DNA of 64,000 nucleotides from Trochalopteron elliotii. Its lineage: Eukaryota; Chordata; Aves; Passeriformes; Leiothrichidae. Positions 1-12,800 of this stretch are shown here, in pieces. A program made the position numbers and the translations under genes. Each line of letters begins with the position of its first letter. Within the stretch, counting starts at the first letter, position 1. A model generated the notes under the pieces. It worked only from the letters and a program-made list of their open reading frames with translations. It had not been told where the DNA came from and did not search any database. The stretch spans positions 1-64,000 of the forward strand of contig JANPWX010000122.1 in the NCBI GenBank assembly GCA_024734555.1, read 5' to 3'.

Positions 1-1821
1 GGCCCCTCGGGGCCCCGCCGCTGCTCACAGCAGCCCCTGCCTGGCTCCAGCCTGCCCACACCGTGCTGGTCCTGCACACAGCTTGCCCTGTAAAGTGCTC
101 CCAGTGCAGCTGTGGTCATTGGGTTACTCCTGTCTCCATACTGACAGCTTTATACACAACAGCTTGCCATCCTGTGGGCCTTGTAATGGAAAGAAAACAC
201 TCTGCTCCACTGCTGTTTGCTTTCTTTTCCTGGTGCTTGGCTGTAGGGGCAGGGGAGGGAGGGTCTCAGCCTCTGGGACAGCTGTTCCCTGGACATTACC
301 TGAGGCGGTTCCTCTCTGGTGGGGAGGAAGAGCCCTCCAGGGCTGGTGGCCAGCTGGCAGTAAGCAGCACTGCTGCTGCTGCTGAGACACCCACTTTGTG
401 CCTCTCCTCCTGGCATTCTGTGCTGTTGTGCTTCTCCTGGCCCAGCGAGAGGCTGTGCTGGCTCAGCCTATGTGGCTGCTGAAGCCAAACTCCTCCTGCT
501 CACCTCGCAGTGCCGAGAGAATTGGGAATTGCTGCATGTGCCTGCTGCCTTCCAAGGAGGCTCCTGGTGCAGGCACTGCTGCAGCATCCCTCCTGAACGG
601 CCTTCTGGTCTTGTGTTTTGAGGGTGGCATCCCACCCCAGGGGTCTGCTCTGATATGGGGACCCTGGCTAACTCCAGGATTTCCCCCAGGTCTCCTTCCT
701 GAGCTTCATCCCACGGCTCAGCCCCGAGGGCCAGATGGGTATCAGGAATTTCACAGCCTACCATTGGTGACTCATAGTCAGAATGCACAGGAAAACTCTA
801 GCTGTGTTTCAAAATACCAGATGCTGTGTTGTTTCCTTCCCACTGCGGATTTTCCATTGCTCCAGTCTCAGCCCCCATAGCACACCTGGAGGTCCTCCCC
901 GTGCCACTTCTGCAATTGCACTCATCCAGGTCCCCCTGGTTCTGTGGGCAGCTCATTAGGCCACTGAGGCCCTTTTCCTCCTTTTTTTGGCAGCATGTCT
1001 GATTGTGAGATGATTCAGGGACTCAGCACCAAGACCTCCAGCAGCAGTGGTCAGTTCCTGAGCAAAGCCCATGGCTCTGGCAGAGATGTGGAGGGGAGGC
1101 TGTGCAGGGGAGCAGTCCCCACGCCTCAGCCCTGCCTGCAGCCTGCAGGTCCTGGCATGACAGAGATAGCAGCTGGGGCAGCATGCACTGCACACATCTA
1201 CTGCAGGGGTGTATTTGCAATATTCTGTATACATACACTCCAAACTGTAAAAAATCGGGCAAAGTGTAGCTTAATTTCGGAGGCTTTGGGGAAGAATTAT
1301 TACCACTGCTTTCCTGGCTGATTTTTGGAACATTATACCTTTTTTTTTTAATACTTTATAGAAACAATCTCTGAGTCTGGAAAGGGAGTTTTTCAATCAC
1401 AAGGGTTCTTGCTTCACTCCAGGAAAAGCGTAATTCAGTGTACCAGGGAGATTTTCTCGTAACACATTGCTGATGTTCTCATGCTGCCACTCAGTAGAGA
1501 TGGAATAATTTCTCACTGTTTATGTTTGATTTTTGTTTGGAAACAGTAGGAGAAAAAATGTGCCCACTGTGAAGATTTGGTTCATGCAGGCCAGTTATTA
1601 TTTCAGCTGCAGAAGTTGAGGGAGGAATTCACAGAGGTTTTCCCAGGCAGAATCTGGTGCTGGTGCTGTGCCGTTGGGGTCTGGGGTGGGGTCTTTCCTA
1701 GCACAACTCACCGTGCTGAGCTGCTGGGCATATCTGGTTTGGTTTATGGTTTTTACTGACTAAGAGCAGCCAGGCATCCTTTAACAGAGCCTAAAACAGA
1801 TTTGTTGGTTCCTCTGAATCA
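1..1821. other. No gene recognised
   Basis: GC-moderate sequence with no frame resembling a known protein. The first 14 bases (ggcccctcggggcc) form a small inverted repeat. If gene order is as in mammals, HDAC11 would lie further left. Confidence 0.6.
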
Positions 1822-2180
1822 GCTCAAACTGTGGGTGTTCAGCCTGGAGAAAAGAAGGCTCAGGAGGAACCTTCTGGCTCTCCACAACTCCCTGACAGGA
1901 GGGGGGAGCCAAGTGGGGCTTTGATCCCAGAGAACAAGGGACAGGACAGGAGGAAATGACCTCACCTTGCACCAGGGGAGGTCTGGATTGGAAATCAGGG
2001 AAACTTTCTTCATGGAAAAGGTTGCCCAGGGCAGTGGTGGAGTCACCATGCCTGGAAATGTTCAAAAGACATGTTGATATGGCACTTGGTTTAGTGGTGA
2101 ACATGGTGGTGGTTGATGGTTGGACTTGATGACTCTAAAGGTCTTTCCCAGGCTTAAGGGTTCTGTGATTCCATGATTCT
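1822..2180 (+). mobile_element. CR1 LINE 3' end
   Basis: This is the longest CR1 piece in the window, about 360 bases of the 3' end in + orientation. It includes the landmarks gttcagcctggagaaaag, caccttgcaccaggggaggt, tcaccatgcctggaaatgtt and gttggacttgatgactctaa, and ends in the characteristic gattccatgattct. It is diverged and carries no intact reverse transcriptase frame, as usual for 5'-truncated avian CR1 copies. Confidence 0.93.
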
Positions 2181-5100
2181 AAACAACCCAGTGAAAACAT
2201 AACCTAATTTCTCTTTGTCTAAATGACTTGGTTCACTCTCTGATGTTTTCTCCATGTCCATCCTCCAATGCATCTTCCAGCACATGGAAGGAATAAACCA
2301 GGTTTGAAAACTGGAGAAGGAAAATGAGCCCTTCCCTTGGGAAGGGAACAGAAGATTCTGCATCTTCCAGAGGGGAGGACAAACAGGAAAAAGGTTTGAG
2401 AAGCTGAAGCAGTGGCAGAGGTATCAGGGAGAAGAAATAAGAGGTGAGAAAAATGGTTTGTGGCTGTGAACTGCAGGGCAGGCAGAGGACACCAGTGACC
2501 CAAAGAGTTTGGCACCACCTGGCCATGAGGTAGCTGATCCCAAAAGTTCATCTCTGCTCAGAGGGCATACACAGCCTGGCTCACCCAGCACAGGTGCAGG
2601 AAAAGCATGAGGAAAATGGGACGTGAGTGTAAAGAACTATCTAAATACTGTTGTGTGTTTCCAGCAGGTTTTGCAGCCTGTACTGAGCACTTTGGTCCTG
2701 GCTGCACTGTTCCCAGACACCAACACCATTAGATCAGAGGGAGCCAATTTAATCAGTTGTTAAAATAGTCAAATCATTTGATTTAAATGATAAGGACCAT
2801 TTTAATTTTGCTGCTGCTGCTGCTCAGAAGGCAGAGGGTTGGACTGAAGCAGGAGCTTTTGAGGAACAGCCAGGCAGTGACAGGCAGAGCCAGGGAATGA
2901 AAACGTGGCACCACCTCCGTTTGGGAAGAATTATTTGCCCAGCAGGAGCCCAGCTCCAGAGCAACATCCCTGTAACCTCTGCAACACAAATAGTAGGGAG
3001 TTCATTCATACAGAAAAAGATTTCCTGGCTTTATTTATCCTTCTACATTCAGTACACCTCTTCATTTCAAAAGGCACCTTGGGAGCACTCTGTCTGTGCC
3101 GGAAGGCTCGTCCTTCCTCCGCTCCTGCTTTGCACCAAGATGTTCTCTGTTCTGCTGCTGCTCCATGCCTCTCCTGGCTTCCTACCACTGAAGGAAAATA
3201 AATCTGTTTATAAGATAAAAACTGCTTTGTGTAAACCACAGCCATGAGCTGCTGGCTGTGTGTTCTCCCAGCCCAGCAGTGCCTCCTTCCCCCGGCACAG
3301 AGCACTCCGTTAGCGCAGCTCCAGGGATGTGTTGCTATTAGGTCATGTCACCGGGGACTGGAGAGGACCAGACTATGCCCTGTGTCTTAAAAATCCAGAT
3401 GTGTGATGATTGTCTCATGATAGCCATCAGAGGTCCTGTTGTAATGATATTTCTAATAATTTAGCCTTCAGGAGTTCTTAGGCTGGGATCAGCCTGTACT
3501 TGGAGCTGGAGCAAACACTATCTGCTGTGTGAAACAGTCACTGAGGTGCTGGTGCTGCCTGTTCCCTGGAAAGATGGAGCTGGTACATTTTCCTGAGACC
3601 ACATGGTGTAACCAGATCATTTCTAGTTGGGAGGATGGATAGCAGTGCTCCAACCACTAATATCACCAAATATAGTTGCATGAGATTAAATAAGAATACC
3701 CCTACTATTAATCAAACTATCCTTTTTTTATTACCTGATTATATGGTAATAGGTTCTTACAGTTCTTTCCTTATATTTCTTCTTTCTATACATTGATCAT
3801 CTTGGGGCTGCAGCTGCAGCAGGAGTTGAAGCACCCGGGGAAATGACTCACCTCCCTCAGGCCAGATGTGGATTTTGACCCAGCAGACCGGAGGAACACT
3901 GACATAAAGGTGGATTGTTGTGTTATTCAGGGAATAAAACGTCACAGCAAATGACTGCCTTGTGTTTGGTGTGTTTCTTAATAGACTTGTGAAGTAAGTA
4001 TGAAGGAAATGTCCTTATTGTTTATTACAAAAGGTCAAGTGTACAAACACAGGCAGCTGCAGACGATGTGAAGGATGCTCTGGTTACACCAGGCAGTGCC
4101 TCACTCTGCTGCTGGGAGTCTCTAGCCCTAAACAGAGCTTGTTCAGGCTGGGGGAGGTTTCAAGAGAGAGCAGGAGGCTCCTTTTTTCTTTATGCTTCTT
4201 AAAAATCCCTCCCCTCTTCCCACTAAATGTACTAGCACTGTTGGATGCAGCTTCCAGTGGCACGATTTCTTCTTCCCATGCTGGTGCCGAGCTCGTAGGG
4301 CCCCACAGGAGGGACCTCTGTGAGCAGTGGGATTTGCAGTCATGGCCCAGGACAGTCCTGGCACTGCTAACACGTTTTCCCTCTGCAGTTTGCAGTAACA
4401 GTCAGCAGCATCCAAACTCTTGCAAAGCAAAGCTTGTTTAAAGGATGGGTTTAGTCCCGGTGAGCTTCCAAGGACTCCTCCCTTGAAGCAGCAAATGCAG
4501 GGGGGTCTGAAGTGTCCCTGTACACTCCGAGTTTCAGACGGAGCTTGGAAAGCATGTAACCCTCCCCTAACCATCCCTAAGAGCAGACAAGATGCTCTTC
4601 CCTTTCCCGGAGCTGGGAGGTGGAAAGGAGGAGGCTGGAATGGCAGTGAAGGGCGGGTTTGTGACCGTCACACTTCCAGCAGTTTCTGCCGTCCCCCACT
4701 GGCCTTGTGGAAGCTCTGCAGCTTCTCCCCGTGAGAATACCCCATCCAAAACCCTCTGCCCTTGTGCAGGATTCAGAAGTAATGCACAATCTCTTCCCCT
4801 TCCCAGAAATCAGGCTGTGTGAGTGTGTTTGCACGTGTGCACACGCCAAGTTTTAGCCCAAAGAGAGTTTTATACCTGACTTATAACCCACTGAAATGAT
4901 TTTATTATGGAAGCAGTGACATAACTTGATAGTAATGCACACACCCCACTCCCGTGCCAGGGGTTTATGAGGCTTTTATGAGGTGTGTGTACAGGAGGTC
5001 ACATCCCAGCACAGTCAGAGCTGGCAGTACCTGGTTGGGACCCTTCCAGCGAGGGGCTGGTGGCCCCAGGGTGTCTGGCAGCACTGTGGAAATGGATCCT

Positions 5101-5900
5101 CACACAGCAGACTAGGAAAGGGACAAGGACATGAGTTCAAATAACTCATGGCCATGGTCGGCAGGAGCTCCTTCACCTGAGAAATCCTTCCCCTTAGTTC
5201 TGATGGGCAACAACAAAACCAATTTTGTGGTTGCAGCTATTGATCAGCTTCAGGTAAGTTCAAAGCAGAACTCCTCCTCCAACCCCTGGCAAGGATTATC
5301 TGCTCTCTGCTGTGGCCCACTGGCATCAGAGCCTTGTAGCAGTGGGTTTCTGCTGCCGTGAAATGAGATGTTCTGGCTGGTGCAGTCGTGTTTGAGGGAG
5401 CTGAGACACCTCTGAAGAGCCAGGTAGCTCTGGAGCATCCCTGGGGACCAGGTATTAATTAGAATGTAAAATTTCATCTGCAATGGTCTTGCATTACTGC
5501 TATTAAGAGGATAAAATCTTCCATTACCCCATGATTTCTGAGTGTGCAGAGTCATGGCTAAAGCTGGGCTGGAGACAAGAAAGAGAAGTTTTGGCCAATT
5601 GGCCACTAATTGATGTGTGGGTGGCATTCAGCACCCAGTTTGCTTTGCAGAATCAGTAAAGGTGAGGGGCAATTGTAAACCTGAAAAAACATGTTTGTGC
5701 TACAACACTTCATTCCAAAATTTTCCTAGAAAAGAACAAATACACCTTTGTAAATAAATTGTGTGGTTTCTATTGCCCATCCCTCTATTGTGTGAGAAGC
5801 TGCCTGGAGAGCAATACTTGTTCAGCTGAAGTTCTGAAGGGACTGCTGCAGAAACTATGACACAAACACAGTATGAGCAAAACAGCAGCTTCTATTTACA

Positions 5901-5970
5901 CAGTCATGGCATCAGGAAGGCTGGAAAAGATCTCCAAGGTCAGAGAGTCCAATCTTTGACCTGATATCTG
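5901..5970 (-). mobile_element. CR1 LINE 3' tail, antisense
   Basis: The + strand reads ggctggaaaagatctccaag followed by gagtccaatctttgacct, the reverse complement of the standard CR1 3' end. It is short and old. It is the only CR1 piece recognised in minus orientation. Confidence 0.75.
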
Positions 5971-7258
5971 CAGGGATCTCTGTGCTGCCACTTTCAGTGA
6001 GTTTACCTATGGAGTTTATGGGGTGAGCACAGGAAACAGAGCCCAGATTTCACACATGAACAAAATATGTGGGATTTAAAGCTGTCCATGGACTTCAGGT
6101 CATCTGTGCAGCTGCTCACCTCTTACCTGGGACCAGCTGCTGTGAACACCCCAGAGACACAGGATTTTAGCTTCCAAAGACCTCTGGTGGTTTGACTCCC
6201 TCCTCTGTGTGTCAGAGGGCCCTGTCAGAAGATCAGCTCTGCGCTGCAGGGAGCTGGCAATTCATCTGTTTAGCACTTTCCTGGCAGTACAAGAGGTAAG
6301 AATAGGAGAGGTGGATAGCAAAGTCCAGCTTCATCATTTCTAGTAAGATCAGATGAAAATACTGAGGAATTATTTTGTTTAACATGAGAATAGGAAATAG
6401 TTATAATATTCAATATGATTAATTTACAACAAATCCTAAGTAGATTAATTATACATACATCATGTTTCTTTTCCCAGGTGATCATTCATCCAGACAACTC
6501 TGCAAACCAACAATTAGAGCAGCATTCCCAGAGCTCTGATAATATTCTCTGGTGTTCCCAGGCTCAGGCTGCTCAGCTGAACGATGGATGGGCTGTGCAG
6601 CAGCTGTAACAGCATGTGGAATGATAAAGCACCATGCAGGAAAGCCCGGGGCTCCTGTGCCAAAGGAGTTTCAGAGCAAGACTTCCAGTAAACTGGTGTT
6701 TCCTTGCTTCCAGCCATTTCCTCCTGCCTCTTAAATGATGACCAGAGGGTGAGGTTGGCTGTGGCCTGGTTTGTCTGCAGTTCCAAAACAGCTCATCACC
6801 CCACAAGCCTGTAAGGGAAGCCTTTGGTATCTTCCCAGTCATTAGTTTTTCCCAATTATTAATCTGAGGGTTGCTTAATTGCTAAGTCTCCTACTTGTAG
6901 ATAATGTGGGGAGGTGTGAAGGAAATGCTGCTCAGACACAAACTGGTCCCTTCTCAGCTTCAAAGGAAATAGAAATTTTCTCCCTGTTCCTTCTCTTGGG
7001 CTGTGGTGACACTGATGGCTCTTGCTGAGCTCTTGCCAAGGCTGTAGTCAGGGCAGGGCCCTTTCCCAGCTCCTCCTGGGCAGCAGGAGCACTGTGGGAC
7101 TGGTTTGGAGAGCTGTCTCCTGAGGGGAGTGCAGGCAATGTGTGCAGGAGGAGCCTGTGGTGGATTCTGTGGGTCTCGTTTCAGCAGATATTTACTGCAG
7201 CCTGCTGCAGAGTGAGGCAGGTCCTGGTGTCTGTGTAACCAAGTACTTGGGCAGATGT

Positions 7259-7478
7259 TGAGAAGAAATTCCTCCCTGTGAGAGTGGGCAGGCCCTGGCA
7301 CAGGGTGCCCAGAGAAGCTGTGGCTGCCCCTGGATCCCTGGCAGTGCCCAAGGCCAGGTTGGACACTGGGGCTTGGAGCAGCCTGGGACAGTGGAAGGTG
7401 TCCCTGCCCATGACAGGGGTGGCACTGGATAGGCTCTGAGCTCCCTTCCCACCAAACCAGTCTGTGATTCTGTGATTA
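7259..7478 (+). mobile_element. CR1 LINE 3' end, young-looking
   Basis: About 220 bases from gaagaaattcctccctgtga to the tail tctgtgattctgtgatt. It contains ggtgcccagagaagctgtgg and ttggacactggggcttgga. It is nearly identical over its core to the copy at 40036-40222, so both belong to the same recently active subfamily. Confidence 0.95.
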
Positions 7479-9659
7479 TTCTGTCTTTATTTTCACTTGT
7501 GAACAGATTCCAGGCCTACAGTGGTTTCACTGCCTGCAGCACACACGGGGCTGCTCCATCGCCGTGTGCCCGAGGAGGAGGAGATGGTGAGCTCACAGTC
7601 CTGCTGTCCTTTCTCCAGCAACTATAAACACCAGGCTTTTCTCAAGTTTTCTATTTTCATTCTGTATTTTTACAATTAATTCTCTTACCCCTCACAATCT
7701 TGCCTCATTGTCAGTCCTGGAATAAGCTCCATTCCTCTCTGGCATGGTGGGAATGTGCAGGATTTCTGCTAGCTGCCTTGATGCCTGTAGGTTTGGGACT
7801 CAGTCAGTTTCTGCAGAGCTGTGCTCATGCTGGAAGTTAAACTTTGTCTTTAAAGAGTCTGCAAGATGAGCAAAGAGGATTTTAAGTTTCTCACAGCAGA
7901 AGCTGTGTCCATTTGGCACCTACTGCCATTCCAAGGCAGGCTGTGAAGTCTCCAGAACAGTTTGATGATGCAGTGTTAAAACAACTTTCTGCCAGTGCTG
8001 GTAACCTGCCATGGCTTGGCTGAACTACCTGTAGCTAAAGAACCACATATGAATTTGCATTTTCAGAGGGAATTTCCTGTGAAGTCTGAATGCACTTTTT
8101 TAGTGACAGCAGCCTATTCAACACCGTCTTGGCTCACCTGGAGCTCTCTTGGCTTTCACTGAGTGTCCACGTTCACATTGTGGCTGTTGAAAAGTTATCA
8201 GAGAAGCTGTTCCATGTTTTCCAAGAAGCCGTTTTGAATTCTCCACTAAATGCTAAGCAGAGCTCTGCTGTGCTGCCATTTTTGGTGAGGTTTCAAATGG
8301 TTTATTTTTGTGCTATGATGAATTTTAATAATTGCTATAAGTATGCTATTAGTCAAAATGAAGGAGAAAGAAACCCAATTATTAAACTAGACTGCTGTGA
8401 CTGGAATCTATAGCTGATATATTAAAGCCCAACTGTCATGCTTAATAATTAACCCACTGGCAGTACTGGAAAAGAAAATGAACATTAATAATGAGTTAAC
8501 TGATCATTATTTCTTTTCCCTCCTGCCATTAGAACAATATCTTGCAGTATATGAATTAAACAATTTTACATCACATACACTATGTGCTTTCGCCAGTGCT
8601 TTGCTACCTCCTGCTTTCCCAACACCACTTTTATGGAATTAATGCTTTTTTCCAAGTCTTCCTTTGCTGTCTTGGGCTGTTTAAGGCCTGAGGGAGCCAG
8701 TACAGGATGCAAATATTACTCAAAATGCCCTGTTTGCACCTGAACCAAAGAGGAATGATCCACACCCCCACTGACAGATACTACTTGTGAGAACTTTCTG
8801 AGCACTCTGAGGCTTCTGATTCAGGTCCAGCGGGTTGGGAGACAGTTCTCTGCACAGGAAGGCACCTGCCCACCCTGAAAGGTGTGCTGATGTCACCTGG
8901 AAAGCCCCACCTTCGGTGGAGTGGCTGCATGACCAATCTTCTCCCCAGATTATTTCAGAAACTTGGGGTCTTTCAGTGATCAGTGTTCTTGCAGGGAGGA
9001 TGGATAGGCTCTCGTTAAGCAGAGCCCTCAGTGACACTGGGAACGACCTCAAGGGACTCATTTGAATTTGGATTTTATCTCTGCATCTAGGCAAGCTCTG
9101 CCAGCTTCATCTTGTAGTCCTTGCAAAATGCACCATTTGGGCTCTGGACCTGCTGATATTCGCAAGGGAGTCTGAGAAGCAGTAGAAACATTGCTAGTAG
9201 AAATTCAGAGTGCTACCTGAAGTTATTGCAGAGATGATGATTCCCTGTGTGTGTGGCAGAGGAGAGCTGCTCTCTGGAATGTTTTGAGGTCCTCAGTGCC
9301 CACCAGAGAGCTTGGGATAAGCCAGACCCCTTTGTACATTTGCCTTTTTGTTTGATTTGGGTTTTTATTTGAGGAGGAGCCCAAACTCTCCAAACAGAAA
9401 CCTGGACTTAATGACATCAATAAGAGCTTATCATATACAGGGCAGTGCCCACAGTGTCCCCAGTGGGCTGGAGGGATTGATTTCTTTTGCCCTTGCTGTT
9501 CCTGATGAGAGGGCTGGCTCCAGGTACAGCTGTGTTTGGGGATGGCTGAACTTGAAAACACCTTTGTTTTTTGTCCATCCTCCACAAAGGCAGCGTGTGC
9601 TTGGGCAGGAGCATTCACTCCCCACTGTCGGCCTTTGCCATTCCTTCCCCTGCTGTCCC

Positions 9660-9700
9660 CATGGTCTGTAAGGTCCCTTCCAACCCAAACCAGTCTGTGA
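9660..9700 (+). mobile_element. CR1 LINE 3' tail fragment
   Basis: The sequence ctgtaaggtcccttccaacc followed by caaaccagtctgtga is the last 40 bases of a CR1 element. The part upstream is too diverged to delimit. Confidence 0.8.
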
Positions 9701-9725
9701 ACCCCCGCTTCTGGGATTCTCACTG

Positions 9726-9803
9726 CAGTCCCAGTTCCCTCCTGGATTCCCAGTCCTGCCAGGAGCCACACACAGCTCCAGTCCCAGTTCCCTCCTGGAC
9801 TCC
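9726..9803 (+). repeat. Imperfect direct repeat, about 24 bp
   Basis: The motif cagtcccagttccctcctgg recurs about 53 bases apart, followed by actccca or attccca. It lies just downstream of a CR1 tail. Confidence 0.85.
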
Positions 9804-12800
9804 CACAAGCTCCCATGGCCGAGTGTGCCCAGCTCCAGCCCGGCTGGGAGGCCCCAGGGCTGGGGATGTTGTGTCCAGGAGGGCAGAGCTGAGCTGGCTC
9901 CAGAGCAGCAGCAGAAGCAGCAGCCCCCGTTCAGCAGTGACTGGGGCAGCTGAATCCATCTCCTGAAGGACGTTAAGCTCCAGCTCAGGGTATCAGGTTA
10001 TTCCAGGAAATCTCCCTGTGAGCTTGCCCCAGAGGTCAGCTGCTCCCGAGCACAAAAGCAGCAGGAAAACGACTTCCAGCCCTCACCTTGGTTCCGGCAA
10101 TAAAGTGATGAAATACCAGAAAAGCACCAATGAAAGAAGTTGTCCTGCAGCTTGAGAAGGAAAAATAAAGGAAATCCCTGGACTTAGGAGTAGGTTGTAG
10201 GGCTGAGAAAGGCGGGAGTGCTGCTTTTCCGTGTGAAAGAGACATCAAAGTATTTCTAGACTGAAAAGGGATAAACATTCTTTGCAGAGAAAACTTCCCA
10301 AATGTGAAGTTAGCTGTAGCAATGGTGGGAGCAGTTCAGGCAGTGACTCAGTGCATGGAGGGTATTTACTCACCCAGTTGCTTTAGATAAATCCCCCTGA
10401 TGCCGACGTTATCTGACACTTTTCATTTTTCTATATTTACCAGGAACCAAAGTACAAGTCTCTACTCCAGGAACCATTGCCAAGGAGATGATTATTCATT
10501 AACTCTGGGTAAGGAAAAATGGGCTTAGCAACATCTAAGATCTCTGGGGGGAGTCTCTACATTAATTTCCTGTCAAATTCCTGTTGGTATTCTGTGTAAG
10601 CATTACTCCATATTAATAATGTAAAATAACTAGAAAGTAGGAGAAACCCCAAGGCAAATATTGCAATTTTTAGCCAGAATGGGTTTAATTGGTATTGTTT
10701 TATGCATCCTTTGCCTCTGATATGTGAACTATTTTTAGTGCTGTTACCTGAATAATTGACTGTGCATTTTCTAGAGAAACTACAGCTAAAGGACATTTTA
10801 CCATTCAATTAGAAATGGTGGAATAATAATTGCTAATAATGTGTTTGGTTGATTTTCACCATCATTGTTGAACATATTTCTTATTAATAAATGCCTTCAT
10901 TAGTAGATCAGTGTCATAGAATATAAATAAATTATTTGGGATGCTTCCCCCCCATCAGTCACTGAATACATTTTTCTTGACTATTTCTATTCATTAAGCC
11001 AGCTGCATTCCATTAGGAAAACAATATAAACCACAGTTCAGGGAAGGACTCTGTAATGCTTTAAAAATCCACAGGGAATATTTCTCTCATATCAACATTT
11101 TTACAGCTATAATCTTTTAACCTGGAACTGCTCTGCCCTGGGTGTAATTTGCAGAAATCACCAGAACCTTGGGGATGAACAGGGCTCTGTGTGTGGAGCC
11201 CAGCTCTGCTGGGACACAGAGGGGTTGTGACAGGGGAAGGATGCTGTGCATGGCCTGAGGGGTCTGAAATTAGCTCTTGGCTCTGTGGGGCCGTGCTGAA
11301 GTGCCTGCCCTCTTTTCTGAGGGGAGATTGTGGAAACTTGGCCCCTTAGGAAATGCAGTAGGGCTGGTGCTGCTGTCTCTGCCTGCCCCAGAGCTGGACT
11401 TCAGCATCCTTTTACATTGAAATCCCCCCTAATAACTATACTAATTAATGACTGTTTGGCAGGAAGGGTTGAATGCAATTCATGCTCATTGCTTAAATCT
11501 TGGGAGAATGTCTCACCCTGGCAGCAGTCTCACAGTACCCACCAAAGCACCCACTACCATCTTCCCCACAATTAAATGGAGACCCTTTGAGCATTTAACA
11601 TTATCTCCTATAAATTCTCCACCTAATCATCCAAAGAGGAGCCAGCATCATTTTGATGTTTAAGCAGTAATAATCCCCTTTTCATTTCAAGAGTCTACTC
11701 CCTCGTTTTTTATTCCTGTGACTAATTGATCATGCATTCCTTGCTGATAAATGCCCCTTAGTGTGGTTGGTAGCAGGAATTAATGAAACCATAAATTGCA
11801 CATAGTCTGTGGTGATTCTTCCCTTTGCAGTCTGTCTGGGAGACAAAATTCCTTGGCAGTGCAATGTGTCAGGGGATGAGAATGCCTTTGTTCTGGGGAG
11901 AGCTGCAGCATCACAACCACTTCAAAGGTGGATGAGGAGTGAAGGGGGGCTGAGATCTCTGATCTGGTGTGACACAGCACTCCCTGGCACTGCAATGCAA
12001 TGGTGGAGGTGGATGAGAAAGAAAAGGGTCAAATACCATCCACAAAACAAGCCATGGCTATGAGGGGAAAAACAAAAAGGAAAAGAGGAAAAAGAATAAA
12101 ACAGAAAGGCCGAATCCACTCTTGCCTGGTAAATGCTGATCTCTGACACCACTTGGGGCTCCATGGAGTGTTGGCTGAATGAACTTCCAGTGTTGTATCA
12201 CAGAATTGAAGTTGAGCTCCTGAAGGCATTTCCTGAACTACTAACTCAAAAGAAAGTACATAACTTTTTTTATCATCAAGGTTTTTCTCTTACATCTTTC
12301 TCGTTCCCTAGATACAATCCATCTAATGTAAAACTTGACAGGAACATGGAATATTGCCCAAAGGTAGTGGCTAGTGATGAAATACCATGCAGTGCCTTTT
12401 TCTCCCCAAAGATTTGCAGGTTAGACTGGTGCACATGTACACACTGTGCTCTTACTGCTGTGCTGGTTTGGGCTTCTGTAGTGATGCTGGTTTTGCATTA
12501 AATTTTTAATCTGTTCTTTATGTAATTATGCTCTATGTGGTATCATGTTATTTCCAACTTGGATTGCTTCAATCATTTCATGAACGTACTGAAGAAATTC
12601 TCTGTACAACTGTCTTGAAAAACCTGGAGAGGTTTTTGCTCCTCCTGATGGACCCTGATATAATATCACCTGTGAGACACAAATTCTATCACTAAGCCAA
12701 CGTTCAAGTCAGTGATAAAATCAATGGGTGTTTAAAAAAGAGGTTGTTCTGGGTCTGTGTCTCAGGAATATCAAATAACATTTCATAAACAGACAGCATT

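Noticed and set aside
398..880. Open frame with a hydrophobic, signal-peptide-like start
   Set aside because: It begins at GTG, not ATG, and the downstream residues match nothing; the leucine run comes from a CTC/CTG-rich stretch.
9223..9816. 197-codon minus-strand open frame
   Set aside because: It crosses a CR1 tail and a local direct repeat and shows no protein family resemblance.
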